DNA of 64,000 nt from Bidens hawaiensis (taxonomy: Eukaryota > Streptophyta > Magnoliopsida > Asterales > Asteraceae), in assembly GCA_021521415.1 (NCBI GenBank), contig JAIQDT010001139.1, positions 248,001 through 312,000 on the forward strand, written 5' to 3'. Shown in pieces: positions 1-11,291 of this stretch. A program made the translations under genes and the position numbers. A model generated the notes under the pieces. It was not told where the DNA came from, did not search any database, and saw nothing but the letters and a program-made list of their open reading frames with translations. The first letter of the stretch is position 1. Each line of letters begins with the position of its first letter.

Positions 1-360
1 TATGAGCTGTGTGAATAATAAAGCTTGCGCGTGAGGCGTCTTACGAGCTATAAGAATAATAACAGCTTGCGCGCGAGGCGTCTTATGAGCTGTGTGAATA
101 ATAAAGCTTGCGCGTGAGGCGTCTTACGAGCTATGAGGCGTCTTACGAGCTATAAGAATAATAACAGCTTGCGCGCGAGGCGTCTTATGAGCTGTATGAA
201 TAATAAAGCTTGCGCGCGAGGCGTCTTACGAGCTAAAAGAATAATAACAGCTTGCGCGCGAGGCGTCTTATGAGCTGTATGAATAATAAAGCTTGCGCGC
301 GAGGCGTCTTACGAGCTAAAAGAATAATAACAGCTTGCGCGCGAGGCGTCTTATGAGCTG
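1..360. repeat. GC-rich tandem array A (about 83-bp composite unit)
   Basis: Alternating half-units of about 41-42 bp share the core GCTTGCGCGCGAGGCGTCTTA followed by TGAGCTGT or CGAGCTA. Composite copies start near 153, 238 and 321, giving a period of 83-85 bp. The array runs off the left edge of the window. Open frames on either strand inside it are repeat artefacts. I see no sign of the host gene or element it belongs to; it could be satellite-like or lie inside an LTR. Confidence 0.85.
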
Positions 361-552
361 CTTTATGTCCCGCGCCACGCGCAGATGTTGCATGCGCGTG
401 CGCGTAGACTTTGGTATGTGTTATGCGCCACGCGCATATGTTGCATGCGCGTGCGTGTAGACTGTGATATGTGTGAGCATGTGATGCGTAAGCATGTGTA
501 ATATGCGTGAGCATATGTGATGCGTGAGCATATGTGGTGCATGAGCATGTGG
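361..552. repeat. short GC-rich tandem array A2
   Basis: Two copies of a roughly 55-bp unit (shared GCCACGCGCA and TTGCATGCGCGTGCG) are followed by a run of short GTGAGCATATGTGATGC units of about 17-20 bp. It joins array A to array B without a gap, so the four arrays are one continuous repetitive block. Confidence 0.7.
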
Positions 553-1045
553 TATGAGGATTCCCAACCCTTAAGTTTGGCGTGTGTCCATATGGGATAT
601 TATGAGGATTCCCAACCTTTAAGTTTGGCGCGTAGCCATATGGGATATTATGAGGATTCCCAACCTTGAAGTTTGGCGCGTAGCCATATGGGACATTATG
701 AGGATTCCCAACCTTGGCGCGTAGCCATATGGGATATTATGAGGATTCCCAACCTTGAAGTTTGGCGCGTAGCCATATGGGACATTATGAGGATTCCCAA
801 CCTTGGCGCGTAGCCATATGGGATATTATGAGGATTCCCAACCTTGAAGTTTGGCGCGTAGCCATATGGGACATTATGAGGATTCCCAACCTTGGCGCGT
901 AGCCATATGGGATATTATGAGGATTCCCAACCTTGAAGTTTGGCGCGTAGCCATATGGGATATTATGAGGATTCCGATTCCCAACCTTGAAGTTTGGCGC
1001 GTAGCCATATGAGATATTATGAGGATTCCCAACCTTGAAGTTTGG
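553..1045. repeat. tandem array B (48/41-bp alternating unit)
   Basis: Units start with TATGAGGATTCCCAACC and end with GCCATATGGGATAT. Long units are 48 bp; short units lack the 7-base GAAGTTT portion and are 41 bp. Starts near 553, 601, 649, 697 and 738 show the periods. Long and short forms then alternate, giving an 89-bp higher-order unit. About 11 copies are present. Confidence 0.85.
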
Positions 1046-1089
1046 CGCGTGAGGCCTGATGCGCGCATGAACGGCGATGGAGTGGTGAC

Positions 1090-1420
1090 TCGCGAGTGCG
1101 CGTGAATGGCGGAGGTCTCTTGCGCAAAACCCACATGGTGGTTTCCGCGGTGGTTTCCACGGGCGCTCACGCATGTCGGCGGAATGGTGACCCGCTGGCG
1201 AGCATGCGTGATGGCAGTCTTCTGCTCAACACCCACATGGTGGTTTCCGCGGTGGTTTCCACGGGCGCTCACGCATGTCGGCGGAATGGTGACCCGCTGG
1301 CGAGCATGCGTGATGGCAGTCTTCTGCGCAACACCCACATGGTGGTTTCCGCGGTGGCACATGCATGGCTGCGGAATGAGAATCCGCGGGCGCGTGTACA
1401 TGGCGGCGGAAATCTGGTAA
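1090..1420. repeat. tandem array C (about 102-bp unit)
   Basis: Three copies, the last one incomplete, begin near 1104, 1211 and 1313. Shared blocks include CACATGGTGGTTTCCGCGG and GGCGGAATGGTGACCCGC. Frames are open on both strands for over 100 codons because the unit length is nearly a multiple of three and the GC content is high; no protein family is recognisable in any frame. Confidence 0.8.
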
Positions 1421-1439
1421 TCTTTGGATCTGCAATTTA

Positions 1440-2170
1440 AGAGTTAGACCTGCAATTTTAAACCTAAAATCCAGGTCTGTAATCTAGATCTAGATCTGTA
1501 AATCAGATCTGGATAGATCTGAAGCTCGGAGCAGATTTAAAACCATCACAGATCCGGAGACTTGATCATTCGAGTCCGGCAGTTTCTTTTCGCACAGATC
1601 TGGAAGCCTCTTTTAGATCTATGGATCTTTTTGAGCTTTAATAGAACAAGCTTTGAAGCCTTTTTCTGTAAACTTCCAGATCTAGGTTTTTCCTGGGAGA
1701 GATCTGACAGCCGAGATGAAGATCGAAGGGTAGTTCGTTGCCGTCCCACGGATGGCGCCAATGTCGAAGCACGAAATGAATCTGACCTGATCCATGACGA
1801 TGCTTTCACGGATTTTCGAGATGAACGAACCACGTCTTGATCTTCTTCTTCGGCTGCTTGAGACCTGCGATGGCTTTTTTGGGGGAGTGGAGGTGACTGC
1901 TAAGAAATCCTAAGATCTCTTGTTTACAGACACAAAAAAGTGGTGGTGGCTCTTATTGAGCATGACCCCTTAATAAGGAGGTGGAGACCTCCTTATATAG
2001 AGAGTCTCATGGCCACCATCATGGTACCCTAATGGGCCTAGCCCAGTTAGGGTTACCTTCACAAAACCCCCTCAGCCCAATAACATTGTATTAGTCCATA
2101 TAATAAAATAAGCCAAACATAATAAATTTAGGGTCGTAAAACCGGGTTTAGTACCATACCCCTACAATCT
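1440..2170 (-). mobile_element. LTR/promoter-like remnant, minus strand
   Basis: Read on the minus strand there is an AT-rich stretch, then a TATA-like CTATATAAGG (plus 1991-2000), then a GC-richer leader. This order resembles the U3-R part of a plant LTR. No paired LTR, primer-binding site or coding frame could be tied to it, so the call is tentative. The short open frames at 1546-1840 on both strands match nothing I recognise. Confidence 0.35.
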
Positions 2171-3729
2171 TGTTCATGTATTACAAGACACTTGCTTCAA
2201 ACTTACTAGCCATCTTAGGCAGTACACTAATCTTTCAATTAACATATGGCAGGAAGTAGACGCGGCAACGACAAGAAGTTTGTTTAAATCGTTTCAAACA
2301 TATAGATCAACTAATTTCATCCCTCTTCTCGAGCATGCGTATCTTTGATTAATCTTTTGCAGCCTTTTTTTTTTAAATTTCAAAGTGATTAATGATTTGA
2401 CGTTAATTAGGTTGGATTTGAATGGATGTTGATGTTTGTAGATATTTTTACTTCGGTTTATATTTTGTTTACTTTAAAACTGCTTTTTCTTTATGCTATT
2501 TGTATTATGAGGTCATAGCACTTGCAACAACACTATGTTTTATTCATTTTTAAATTACATAGTACTATAGTAGGTTAAAATGGAAGACTTATGAAAGTAG
2601 TTGTTTTCATTCTAAACCAGTAAATCACGTGTGCATGCATTTTTGATTCATCTAATAATATCTTCACTTTTAAAAATCATAACTCGGTATACATCTTCTT
2701 TTAATTTAGTTACAATTCCTTTAAAAACATTTTTAAATTTCTTTATAACATTCGCCAACCAGAAAGCTTTAGAAAACGCTACAATATTTCCTTTTAACCG
2801 TTATACTCTTACGTACTCTTCTAAGAATTGTGTTTATCGGCATGTTTAATTATATTCATAATTTTTTTAAGAAAACACTAACAACAACTAACTCTTTAGT
2901 TTTGTATTAGAAAACATTCAAACAATAAGGATATTAACATCTCCTAATCATAACGACGGTTTCAACTCGACCGTCTAAGGGTGAGCTAGCACCGAGGTTG
3001 AAAAGTTTACGAAGGACAATACAATTTCTTGGAATGAAAGCATGCAGCTACGGATCACCATGAACGACAAAATGTGAAGAATCTGAAAGAGCTTTAAGAG
3101 AGAGACAACGCGATATCTAATATGAATTGGGGGGGGGGGGGGTCGCGTGGCACTCTTCTATGCGTACAATTGAATATTTTAAAAAAGAATTAAACAATAA
3201 GGATGTTTGATAACTTTTTATCAAAAAAGATGTAAATAGTAAAAATGGTCCTTTACTTTTCTTTTAAGTCATTGTTAAAATACTTTAATTATATAAAAAT
3301 AAAAGTTGTTTGGAAAATTGAAAAGCCACAAGGCACAAACCGAACGACGGACATATTGGCAGACATCTTTGAATAGTTGTAAGTTGTGACTAGCAATGAA
3401 GGCCACAAACCACGTCTTTTTGTGTGATCTTGGCCTTCCAAGTTTCTTTAGTTGACCTTTAAGTTTTTGACCTTTAGCTTTTAATATAAGTCACAACTGA
3501 CGACCATTGAGAATTTGAGATGACCAATAACTCGTTAGCACTAATATGTACTTAACTTTTCATTTATTTTAATACATATATATGTTTTCATATTCATTTT
3601 GAATTTCATATTGGTATTTGGTATTTATATATACACATATACATTAAAATAAGAGTATTATTAGATTCCAAAGTATCAAAATATGACATCATTGTTATCA
3701 AGTCATCGGACAAAATAATATTAAAAGTC
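2171..3729. other. intergenic, no gene seen
   Basis: AT-rich sequence without a supportable gene. The only distinct feature is a run of 14 G at 3129-3142. The 72-codon frame at 2631 is low complexity and resembles no known family. Confidence 0.6.
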
Positions 3730-3737
3730 GAATAGAT
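3730..3737. repeat. hAT target-site duplication, left copy
   Basis: GAATAGAT, identical to 6692-6699 on the other side of the element. Confidence 0.9.
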
Positions 3738-3759
3738 TAGGCATGTTCAAAACGGTTTG

Positions 3760-3945
3760 GGATTAGGAACCGGAACCGGTTCCTAACCGGTTCCTATATT
3801 CAAAACCCCCTTTTAAACCGGTTCCAGGCTCGAACCGGTTGGGGAACCGAACCGGTTCTCCCACCCTCAGACCCCTAACCTATCTAACCGGTTCTTACCG
3901 GTTCCTGAACCGGTTCCTGTACCGTAACCGGTTCCAACCGGTTAC
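3760..3945. repeat. left subterminal ACCGGTTCC cluster of hAT
   Basis: About a dozen copies of AACCGGTTCC or close variants in both orientations, spaced 8-25 bp apart. The core ACCGGT is palindromic. Subterminal short repeats are the usual binding sites of hAT transposases (established for Ac and relatives); binding here is inferred. Confidence 0.75.
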
Positions 3946-4078
3946 AGTGTAAAAAATTGTTTTTTTTTTCGTTTTTCGTTTGTGATTTGGATTCTAAACT
4001 ACGATTCGTATTTGTATAACATGAAAAATAAAAAAAACAATTAACATAAAAATAAACAATTAACTGATGAAGAAAAGA

Positions 4079-4226
4079 CAACTACTGAAGATGTTTGCCA
4101 CTGAAGACAACTACTGAAGGTTGCCACTGAAGACAACTACTGAAGGTTGCCACTGATGACAAGTTGACAACTACTGAAGGTTGCCACTGAAGACAACTAC
4201 TGAAGGTTGCCACTGAAGGTTGCGAC
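4079..4226. repeat. 26-bp minisatellite at transposase 3' end
   Basis: GACAACTACTGAAGGTTGCCACTGAA repeats about five times, one copy with a short insertion. It covers the last codons of the transposase and the following bases. A 26-bp unit is not a multiple of three, so gains or losses of copies shift the frame. Confidence 0.8.
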
Positions 4227-6259
4227 TTCTTCCTCGGAATTACTTGTAGAAATGCCTTCTTGTTCGTCGTGCACTCGAACATCAAGTGGTGTTTCATCTT
4301 CGAGAGTGGTTACGTGTTGAATACGATCGATTGAGTCCAAGTGATCCTTTAAGCAAATGCACATCTCCACCGACTCCGAATTTAGTCTTGTTCTTCTCAC
4401 CGATATTACCCTGCCACTAAGAGAAAAAGCGGATTCCGAAGCTACCGTAGAAGCTTGGACGGTTAGTAAATCATGGGCCATGGTGGCAAGAATCGGAAAC
4501 TCGGTTTCCTTTACCTTCCACCAAGCCAAAACATCAAAAGTGCCATATTCCTCTTCGGATAAACCGGTAGAGTAATCATTTGCACTATACCTTCCTAGTT
4601 CGCTTGAAGGGGTGTTATCCCTTTGTTTTTTAGCCGTTACGTTGCGAACGGTGTTCATAAGGCTAATCATGGGATCTCGTACTCTAGTAGCACTTGAACT
4701 TGATGAAGACCCCCCCGGCATAGGCATGTGTATGTTTGACCCATATTTATTTAAATACAAGTCATACATAAATTTAAAATTCAAGTTAAAATCATTTTTT
4801 GCCTCTGTTGAAAAGTTTGGGTCAACTTCATGCATATCTAAGGCTGAAAAAATTTCGTCTATCACACATTCAACCCCCGTAACATTTAACATTGGGTTTA
4901 AAGCGGCGGCGCAAGTAAAAACCGGTGGCAATTCAAGAAAGTATTTTTTTAATTTAAACTTCATTGGTAATATGATGTTTGAAAACATTGGACTTTTATT
5001 TTCAAATTCTTTAAGATTGTTAACGATTAAAAATAACTCCGAAAGAACCAAGGGACTTGTCGGATAATACGTTCCCGATAGTTTCGTAGTTGATGTTTTA
5101 AAAACTTCAAGAAAAGTCGATAAGTCATTGATAATTTCCCATTTCTCATTTGAAAAGGGGATTGCCAAATCATTCTCGGCAAGACTATAATGAAACATTT
5201 GTAAAGTTTCTTTTTGTTTCAAAGCACTTTGAAACATTATGCAAGTGGAATTCCATCGATGTGGTACATCCCAATTAGCTCCCAAAGCTTTTCTTCCCGT
5301 ATCTTTACAAAATTTTCTATATTCCATTTGTCTTTTTTTACTTTTCTTAAAAACTTCATGTATCATTAGTCTAAAATCATTTATAACCGATGTAACCTCA
5401 TCCGAAGCAAGTCCGTCTTGCACGATTAAATTAATGATATGTGCAACACACCTTGAGTGAAAAAATACACCATTGCAAATCGGCGTATATTTTAATTTTA
5501 ATTTATCAACCGCCGATGTATTATTCGACGCATTATCAAATGCCATTGAAAATATTTTATTTTCTAGTTTATAAGTTTTTATAACATAATCTAAAATTTC
5601 AAACAAATTATCTCCCGTATGTGGATGCTCAAAGAGTTCGAAAGCAATGGTGCGTTTCATCATTTCCCACGATGACGGGTCTACCCAATGAGCGGTGACA
5701 CAAAGATAAGATTCGGGTAGACCATGTGGAGCCGACCAAACATCACTAGTTAAGTTTATTCCCGTATTTATATTTTCAAAATATGCAATTAGTACCTCTT
5801 TGGCCTTCTTCCACAATTTTAAACAATAACGTTTAAGAGTATGACGACTTACGTGAGTGTATTGTGGTTGAAGCGTATCTCGAATCATGGCGGTTAAGCG
5901 AGGGTTGTCGAAGTGGCTAAACGGCAAAGCTTCTTGAATCACAAACTTCGCCATACGATCTTGAACTCGATCAATTTGGTATGTAAATATTCCGCCTTCA
6001 CTATCCATTTGCGTTTGTTGCGAATCGACGTTCTTTTTCAACGCCTTGCAATACGGTTTTTCGATGTGTTTCTTCAAATTTGAAAAAGTGGGTTTAAATA
6101 AATCCCACAATACTTGCACCGAGCCTTCAATGAATGGTCACTCAATTCAACCAAATCCCAATTGCACCAAATCTCTTGATTACGATTATGAGGTACAATA
6201 CGAACGAAACTTGGTTCGGCGTTGGAACCTTGACCAACCGATGATTGTGAGGCAGCCAT
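4197..6259 (-). pseudogene. hAT transposase (BED finger, RNase H-like, hATC), one frameshift
   Basis: The start at 6259 (MAASQSS...) opens a BED zinc finger with CKYC; the frame closes near 6074. The rest of the finger, with a His-x5-Cys pair (HIEKPYC), continues in another frame from about 6105 to 4197 (640 codons). One indel between the Cys and His pairs therefore separates the finger from the body. The body shows FDNASNN around the first catalytic acid region, CVAHIINLIVQDGL, HRWNSTC, and a C-terminal hATC dimerisation block (LAWWK, FPILA, STVASESAFS, SGRVI). Size and order fit plant zinc-finger-BED/RICESLEEPER-like transposases. It is the only gene of the element and would cut and rejoin its ends. 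The extreme C-terminus runs into a 26-bp minisatellite, so the true tail is uncertain. As it stands it is probably inactive. Confidence 0.92.
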
Positions 6260-6479
6260 AACAACAAATATGAATATAGAAGAAGAGAAAACAAGAGATT
6301 AGAGAACTCAAAACGTTGTAATATCGTTTTTTTTGTATTTTTTTGCGTTCGGGTTTGCGTTTTGAGTGTTGTGATGAACCCATGACACCAAATACCTATT
6401 TATACTAGTAGTGGGGTGCTTGGGGGAGCCAAAAAACGGCCAAAAAACGATTTCCAACGGCTATATTCGATCAAACGGC

Positions 6480-6676
6480 TAGAACCGGTTCCGGATGGAC
6501 CGGTTCCAGAACCGGTTCCGGTTCGGTTCCGGTTCCTACCCGCCCCAACTCAGAAATGCAAGAACCGGTCACGGATCATCGGGTTGAATCAGATAGGGTC
6601 CGGTTCCTACAAAAAACGGGTAGGAACCGGTTCGGGTCCGGTTCAGGTCCACCTGTTCGGTTCCAGGAACCGGTTT
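6480..6676. repeat. right subterminal ACCGGTTCC cluster of hAT
   Basis: Same motif family as the left cluster, about a dozen copies (ACCGGTTCC, GGTTCCGG and variants) just inside the right inverted repeat. Confidence 0.75.
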
Positions 6677-6691
6677 CGTTGATCATCCCTA

Positions 6692-6699
6692 GAATAGAT
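6692..6699. repeat. hAT target-site duplication, right copy
   Basis: GAATAGAT, identical to 3730-3737. Confidence 0.9.
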
Positions 6700-7892
6700 A
6701 ATGTTATTAATTTTGGCACTTAAAAACTTTCATTTTACAAAACTAAGTTAAACATATAAATATTATTTTCTTAACTTTCTTTATTCTATAAAATTGGTGA
6801 CGTATTTGATAAAGAGAAAAACAACTATGTTAATTTATAAGACAAATAGACAAGTGTTTCTAAATGCCTTTTCATTAATGTGTAAAAATAAGCTTAACAG
6901 CCAATTAAAATATTATAATTATAATGCTTACGTACTCTTTCACTAAAAATGAAGTTGAAATGGAATATAATATATTAATTAAAAACAACACATGTGACAT
7001 TGCTATATGGTTTAATTAGTGATAGCATAAGAGTAAATATATTAAAAAAAATAAAAATAAAAATAAAAAAAATAGTAGAACATTAAAGGATTAAAGATGA
7101 GTGTGAAAAAAAAATTTGAATATGAAATTCCAAGTCTGAAAATTCAAATATTAGAAATTTCAGATATTAGAATTTTCGGATTCAGATATTAGTATTAGAA
7201 AATCAGGATATTTTAGAAATCCAGATTTTCAAAATACTAATTATATTTTATTAGACATATTATAATATATATAACTTAAGTTTATATGTTGAAATCTGTT
7301 TCTTTATCCAAATCCAAATAAGAGATTTTGAATAATTGAACATCCGAGATTTTCGATTTGGATTTTCGAATTTGTGGAAATTTGAACTTAAAACACTCCT
7401 AGGGTTAAGATGTTATTAACACTTCAAGTAGTATGTTGAGTTATACATGTTTTCTCTATAGTTAGTTTGGACTTTTGAGCTAGACATTGAATTGATGAAC
7501 ACTTGGACCGTTCGTTATATATACCACGTTACCATACACCTTGCAGGGTGTCCATGCCTCCATGGTGTGGTTGTGATGGGTATTTCGTCTGTGAACTCAA
7601 TGTGAAAAAGAAAAGGTGACGTTTGGGGTATGAGAATTGAGGAGAGAAAAACAGCAACGACTTTATTTTATTTTTTTTGAACGACTTACTTTTTTTATTG
7701 TTATTTTTTACACTTTATAGGGTTTGAACCCATAACCTTCTATTTCACATTTTAACCGTCTTATTACCCCACTAATATGGAAATTGGCAACGACTTTGAT
7801 AATGAAAAATATTTGACATTAAAAATAACCTTGTAAATAATTGGATTTTTATAGTCTCCTAATTCTCCTTGATTAAAAATTATATAAGTTAA
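6700..7892. other. AT-rich intergenic, no gene seen
   Basis: Low-complexity AT-rich sequence. Near 7130-7400 there are many imperfect copies of an AATTTCAGATATTAGAA-like phrase in both orientations. A GGGTTTGAACCCATAACC phrase at 7720-7737 resembles a pol III B-box in reverse, which hints at a SINE-like remnant, but no A box or body was found. Confidence 0.5.
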
Positions 7893-8928
7893 CTAGCTTT
7901 TGCACCCGTGTATTACACGGGATTTGTCAAATGATAAAAATAAATAAGTTCTGTTATTTCAAAAAAATAAACAAAATGAAAGGTAAAAATAAATTAAAAA
8001 ATCAGGTATGATATTTTAATTGTGATTCTTAAAATATTTTTCATTATTGAAAATGCGTGTAGCTTAACATACCACATAATAAATCTAAAAGATTCATTGA
8101 TGATGATAAACCGATCGAGTGGCTATAAATGCAAGTGCATACAAAAGCCTTTGAGGCTATATTAGTTTTTATTGAATTTTTTGAAATGAACCAAAGTCAC
8201 AATTTTTTAAAATGATCCATACGTATTCGATGATTGCCTCACGTCAAATCAGAACGAAACATGTGATACAATTGTAGTCCGACATGCGACATACACAATT
8301 TGGTAATAGGATTGCATGTCCAAAAGGTGTTCACATTAAGCGCAACATGTGATACAAATTTTGTATACAAAGAAGTATTTTCAAATTTGTAAACATCATT
8401 TTAAGGTCTCATTTACCATGCAAATTAATGTATTAGACAAAGTAAACGATTTATGAATTATAAATTTTTCACGTTTCACGACTTATAAAATGCATCTTCT
8501 TCATGTTTCACTATGTGTACTACACATGGTGAATAATATGAACTTAATGTAATTTTTTGTGTAACAGTGTTTAAAAGATGATGATCAATGTGCATATAGA
8601 TAATAATCTATAGTATAATGTCATCAAATTACATATATGCACACCTAAATATATACTTTATGCAATGTTATAAAACCACAAACAACCCAATAATTGATTG
8701 TATTTAGCATCAATTCTTCTTGAATGGTGATTATAAACGTGGCATTTATACACCTTAAAATAGTTAATAAAATCCATCTAACGTTGCTATAACCCAACTA
8801 ATAAAATGGTTTTGACTAATGGATAGTTAGGATGAATGAGATGAGATATTAGGAATTATGATGAAAAATTAGGCTATGAGTGAGTGTAGGCTTGACACCT
8901 AAGCATCAACACTTTGTTTATTAGTAGA
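7893..8928 (-). mobile_element. probable non-autonomous Helitron
   Basis: On the minus strand the 3' end reads hairpin CCCGTGTATTACACGGG (7905-7921), an 8-base spacer, then CTAG at 7896-7893, followed by T. This is the classic Helitron terminus: a short GC hairpin about 10 bases before CTRR, with a host T after it. About 1 kb away, the proposed 5' end starts TCTACTAATAAAC at 8928, which fits the TC start. No Rep/helicase coding remains. The 3' end is better supported than the 5' end, where the preceding base is C and not the expected A. Confidence 0.55.
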
Positions 8929-9404
8929 GTAACGCAAATTTGTTTTGTTGAAATTGATTATGTAATAAATGTTTATGAAATAAAAAAAACGAAATTTTAC
9001 AGTTTCCAAAAAACAAAGAATTCGGTTTTATAACTTTTTAGAAAAATCTAAATTACATGACTCCAAATTTCTTTAGGTATAACTAATCATTGTTTCAATT
9101 CTTAAAAGTTTTTTTTTTAGAATGACTACATTTATAATTTTAAATTAAAGATACAAAATTAATATCACATTAATTGGAAATTTAAATTAAATAGCATAAT
9201 TAAAAATTTATATATATGAAGTGAGAAGTCTTGCATAATTCAAACTGAATTTATGAGTCCTTATTGTTAAAACATGTGTTCAAATATTTAATAAAAAGTA
9301 ATGTATACATTTAGGAAAATTTTGTTTTAGGTTTTATATTATTGTAAATAGTTATTAATGTATGCATTATATCTTGAGATGTAACTTATGGGTCAAACCA
9401 TTTT

Positions 9405-9527
9405 CATCAATGACCCATGGATAGCATGAATTAAGGAGAAAAGAGATTAGAAGATTAGTATGAAATTTTAATCTAGGAATGAATGTGGTTAGGACACCTA
9501 GGCATCATAATTTTTGTTTATTAGTAT
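9405..9527 (-). repeat. second copy of the Helitron 5' end
   Basis: About 120 bp similar to 8815-8928, sharing GACACCTA-GCATCA and TTTGTTTATTAGTA in the same order and orientation. It looks like a second 5' terminus of the same family; no separate hairpin-CTAG end was found between the two, so it is either truncated or an alternative outer start. Confidence 0.5.
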
Positions 9528-11291
9528 TGTAAGATTGGTATAATCCAAAAGATTCCGATGTCACCACCCATAAATGGATTTTTCAATCTTGCATTCTCCT
9601 ATTTGAACAAACAACCTCATCCCGAAACACAAACCGAAACAAATTATTTTCTCCAAATGGATATTCAAATGTTGTATTCTATTCAATTCATCTATATATC
9701 TACAAAGGGATCCTTAGTTGCAAAACACACCTAGAAACAATACGATATACACAACGCGTTTCCAGCAATCATTCATTTCTACTGTACATATTCTTCAAGG
9801 TAAACATTCGGGTGCTAAAGTTTTTCCCGACAATACAATTATACAAACTATAACGGATGTTGTACACCGGGAAATAGACGAATTCTTTTGGATACTCATA
9901 ATTTGTTTCAAGGGACCAATGTTGAATATGAACCTTCAACCAACTGCTTCTGTCTCATCTAGATCTCCTCTTCTTGTTATTTTCGTATTGTAGCTTACTG
10001 CTTTATTATTTCTGATTTATGTATTGTAATTTTAATTTTAAGTGTATTTATTTATGTAATATATATACGAACGATTTTCTACATATACTTACACCAGGCT
10101 CTTTTTCGGTTCTAAAGAACCAGACTTATCTTCTTAAGTCTCAATAATGTATAGAGTCTGGTTTCACATTCTGGTTTTATTACTTGTGTGATTATGTATT
10201 ATGTAATGAGTTGATTATTTGTCTCATCGTGCATTTGTCATAATCTCATGTAATTAGATAATTTTTAGTAGCTTCATAGTTAATTCGCCAGTTTGTACTT
10301 AGATTGTTGTTGTCACTCTTCATGGTTAGTCAATGAGCCGTTGAATAACAAGTGTTTGATATACATATATATGAATATGAATATGAAAAGAGTATAAAAT
10401 ACTGTTTCTTTTTGTTATTTTATAGTTGTTTGTATTGTTATTCTTCTCTCCACTATAAATGGAGAGTATATATATTAAGATGGAGACATCCCATGTATTT
10501 TATGGCCATTCATTCCTCTCATGATACAAACAATAAGTTATAAGTTGCTCAGGATAAGGGGCCCTCAAAAGGAAACTGTGATGGTTGAATGGTGGGTGCC
10601 AATTCCCCTTTTTAAGTATAGACATGGGGTATAAATTGGTGGGCATGTTTGTCACTAATCAAACAAGTTGATAGTCTATACCTATTACACCTAGAAAGAA
10701 GTTTTACATCGTTCTAGCTATGTCAGCGATGTTGGGTTCATAATGAATGTCCCGTCTCAAATATCACCAATGCAATTTAGACGTACTGTAATAGATGAGA
10801 GGACAATCCACACTTAAGCATGTTTGAGTAGAAGCAATCCATATGTGTCGTCTTCTGGAAAGTTTTCTTTTGGTCAACTAAAAACAAATCTGTGAACTTC
10901 TTGTAAACAAAACATACAATTCGAGCGATGTTTCACCACCCGAGGTAACTTGATGAGTTTTGTCTCAAGCAAATGCGGCATTGTTTGCCGAATTTGGATG
11001 TGAGGGACTTGTGTTACATAAATTATCAACAACTTTCATGATTTTGTATTTATGTGTTGTTCAAATTCGTTGAAAATTAAAATACCTCTTCATGATAAGT
11101 AACGTGTTTAAATTTTTAGCCATGCCACTAGGGTCAAGTTTGGGTTATTTTAAATTTTCTTCATATTTTAACGAATTTGATATTTGTTTTGACATACTAG
11201 AATGATTTCACAAAGGAAAGCTTTAGAAATTTGTTTCGTGTAGGAAACTAATTGTAAAATAATGAAAAAATGTGAGCCAACAACGACTCAT
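9528..11291. other. intergenic, no gene seen
   Basis: The only longer frame (9718-9993, 91 codons) resembles no family and has no neighbouring exon-like sequence. The rest is AT-rich. Confidence 0.5.

Larger units (their letters stand above)
3738..6691 (-). mobile_element. hAT-superfamily DNA transposon, complete
   Basis: The 8-bp sequence GAATAGAT is directly repeated at 3730-3737 and 6692-6699, exactly flanking the element; 8-bp target duplications are typical of hAT elements. The ends are short imperfect inverted repeats: TAGGCATGTTCAA at the left and, reversed, TAGGGATGATCAA at the right. Inside the ends lie clusters of ACCGGTTCC-like motifs, and between them a minus-strand transposase reading frame. 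Length is 2954 bp. The clean target duplication indicates a whole, unrearranged insertion, although the transposase is damaged. Confidence 0.93.

Noticed and set aside
1..1420. Possible CRISPR-like arrays
   Set aside because: Units are head-to-tail tandem repeats without unique spacers, in plant nuclear DNA.
874..1440. Overlapping open frames on both strands of 70-175 codons
   Set aside because: They lie in tandem arrays B and C, repeat the same peptide words, and match no family; they come from the repeat period and GC content.
3129..3142. Poly-G run as a functional signal
   Set aside because: A simple homopolymer with nothing around it; length may also be a sequencing artefact.
4357..5460. 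Plus-strand frames of 72-151 codons inside the hAT element
   Set aside because: Antisense shadows of the transposase.
9718..9993. 91-codon frame as a gene
   Set aside because: No recognisable domain, no exon partners, and an AT-rich non-coding context.
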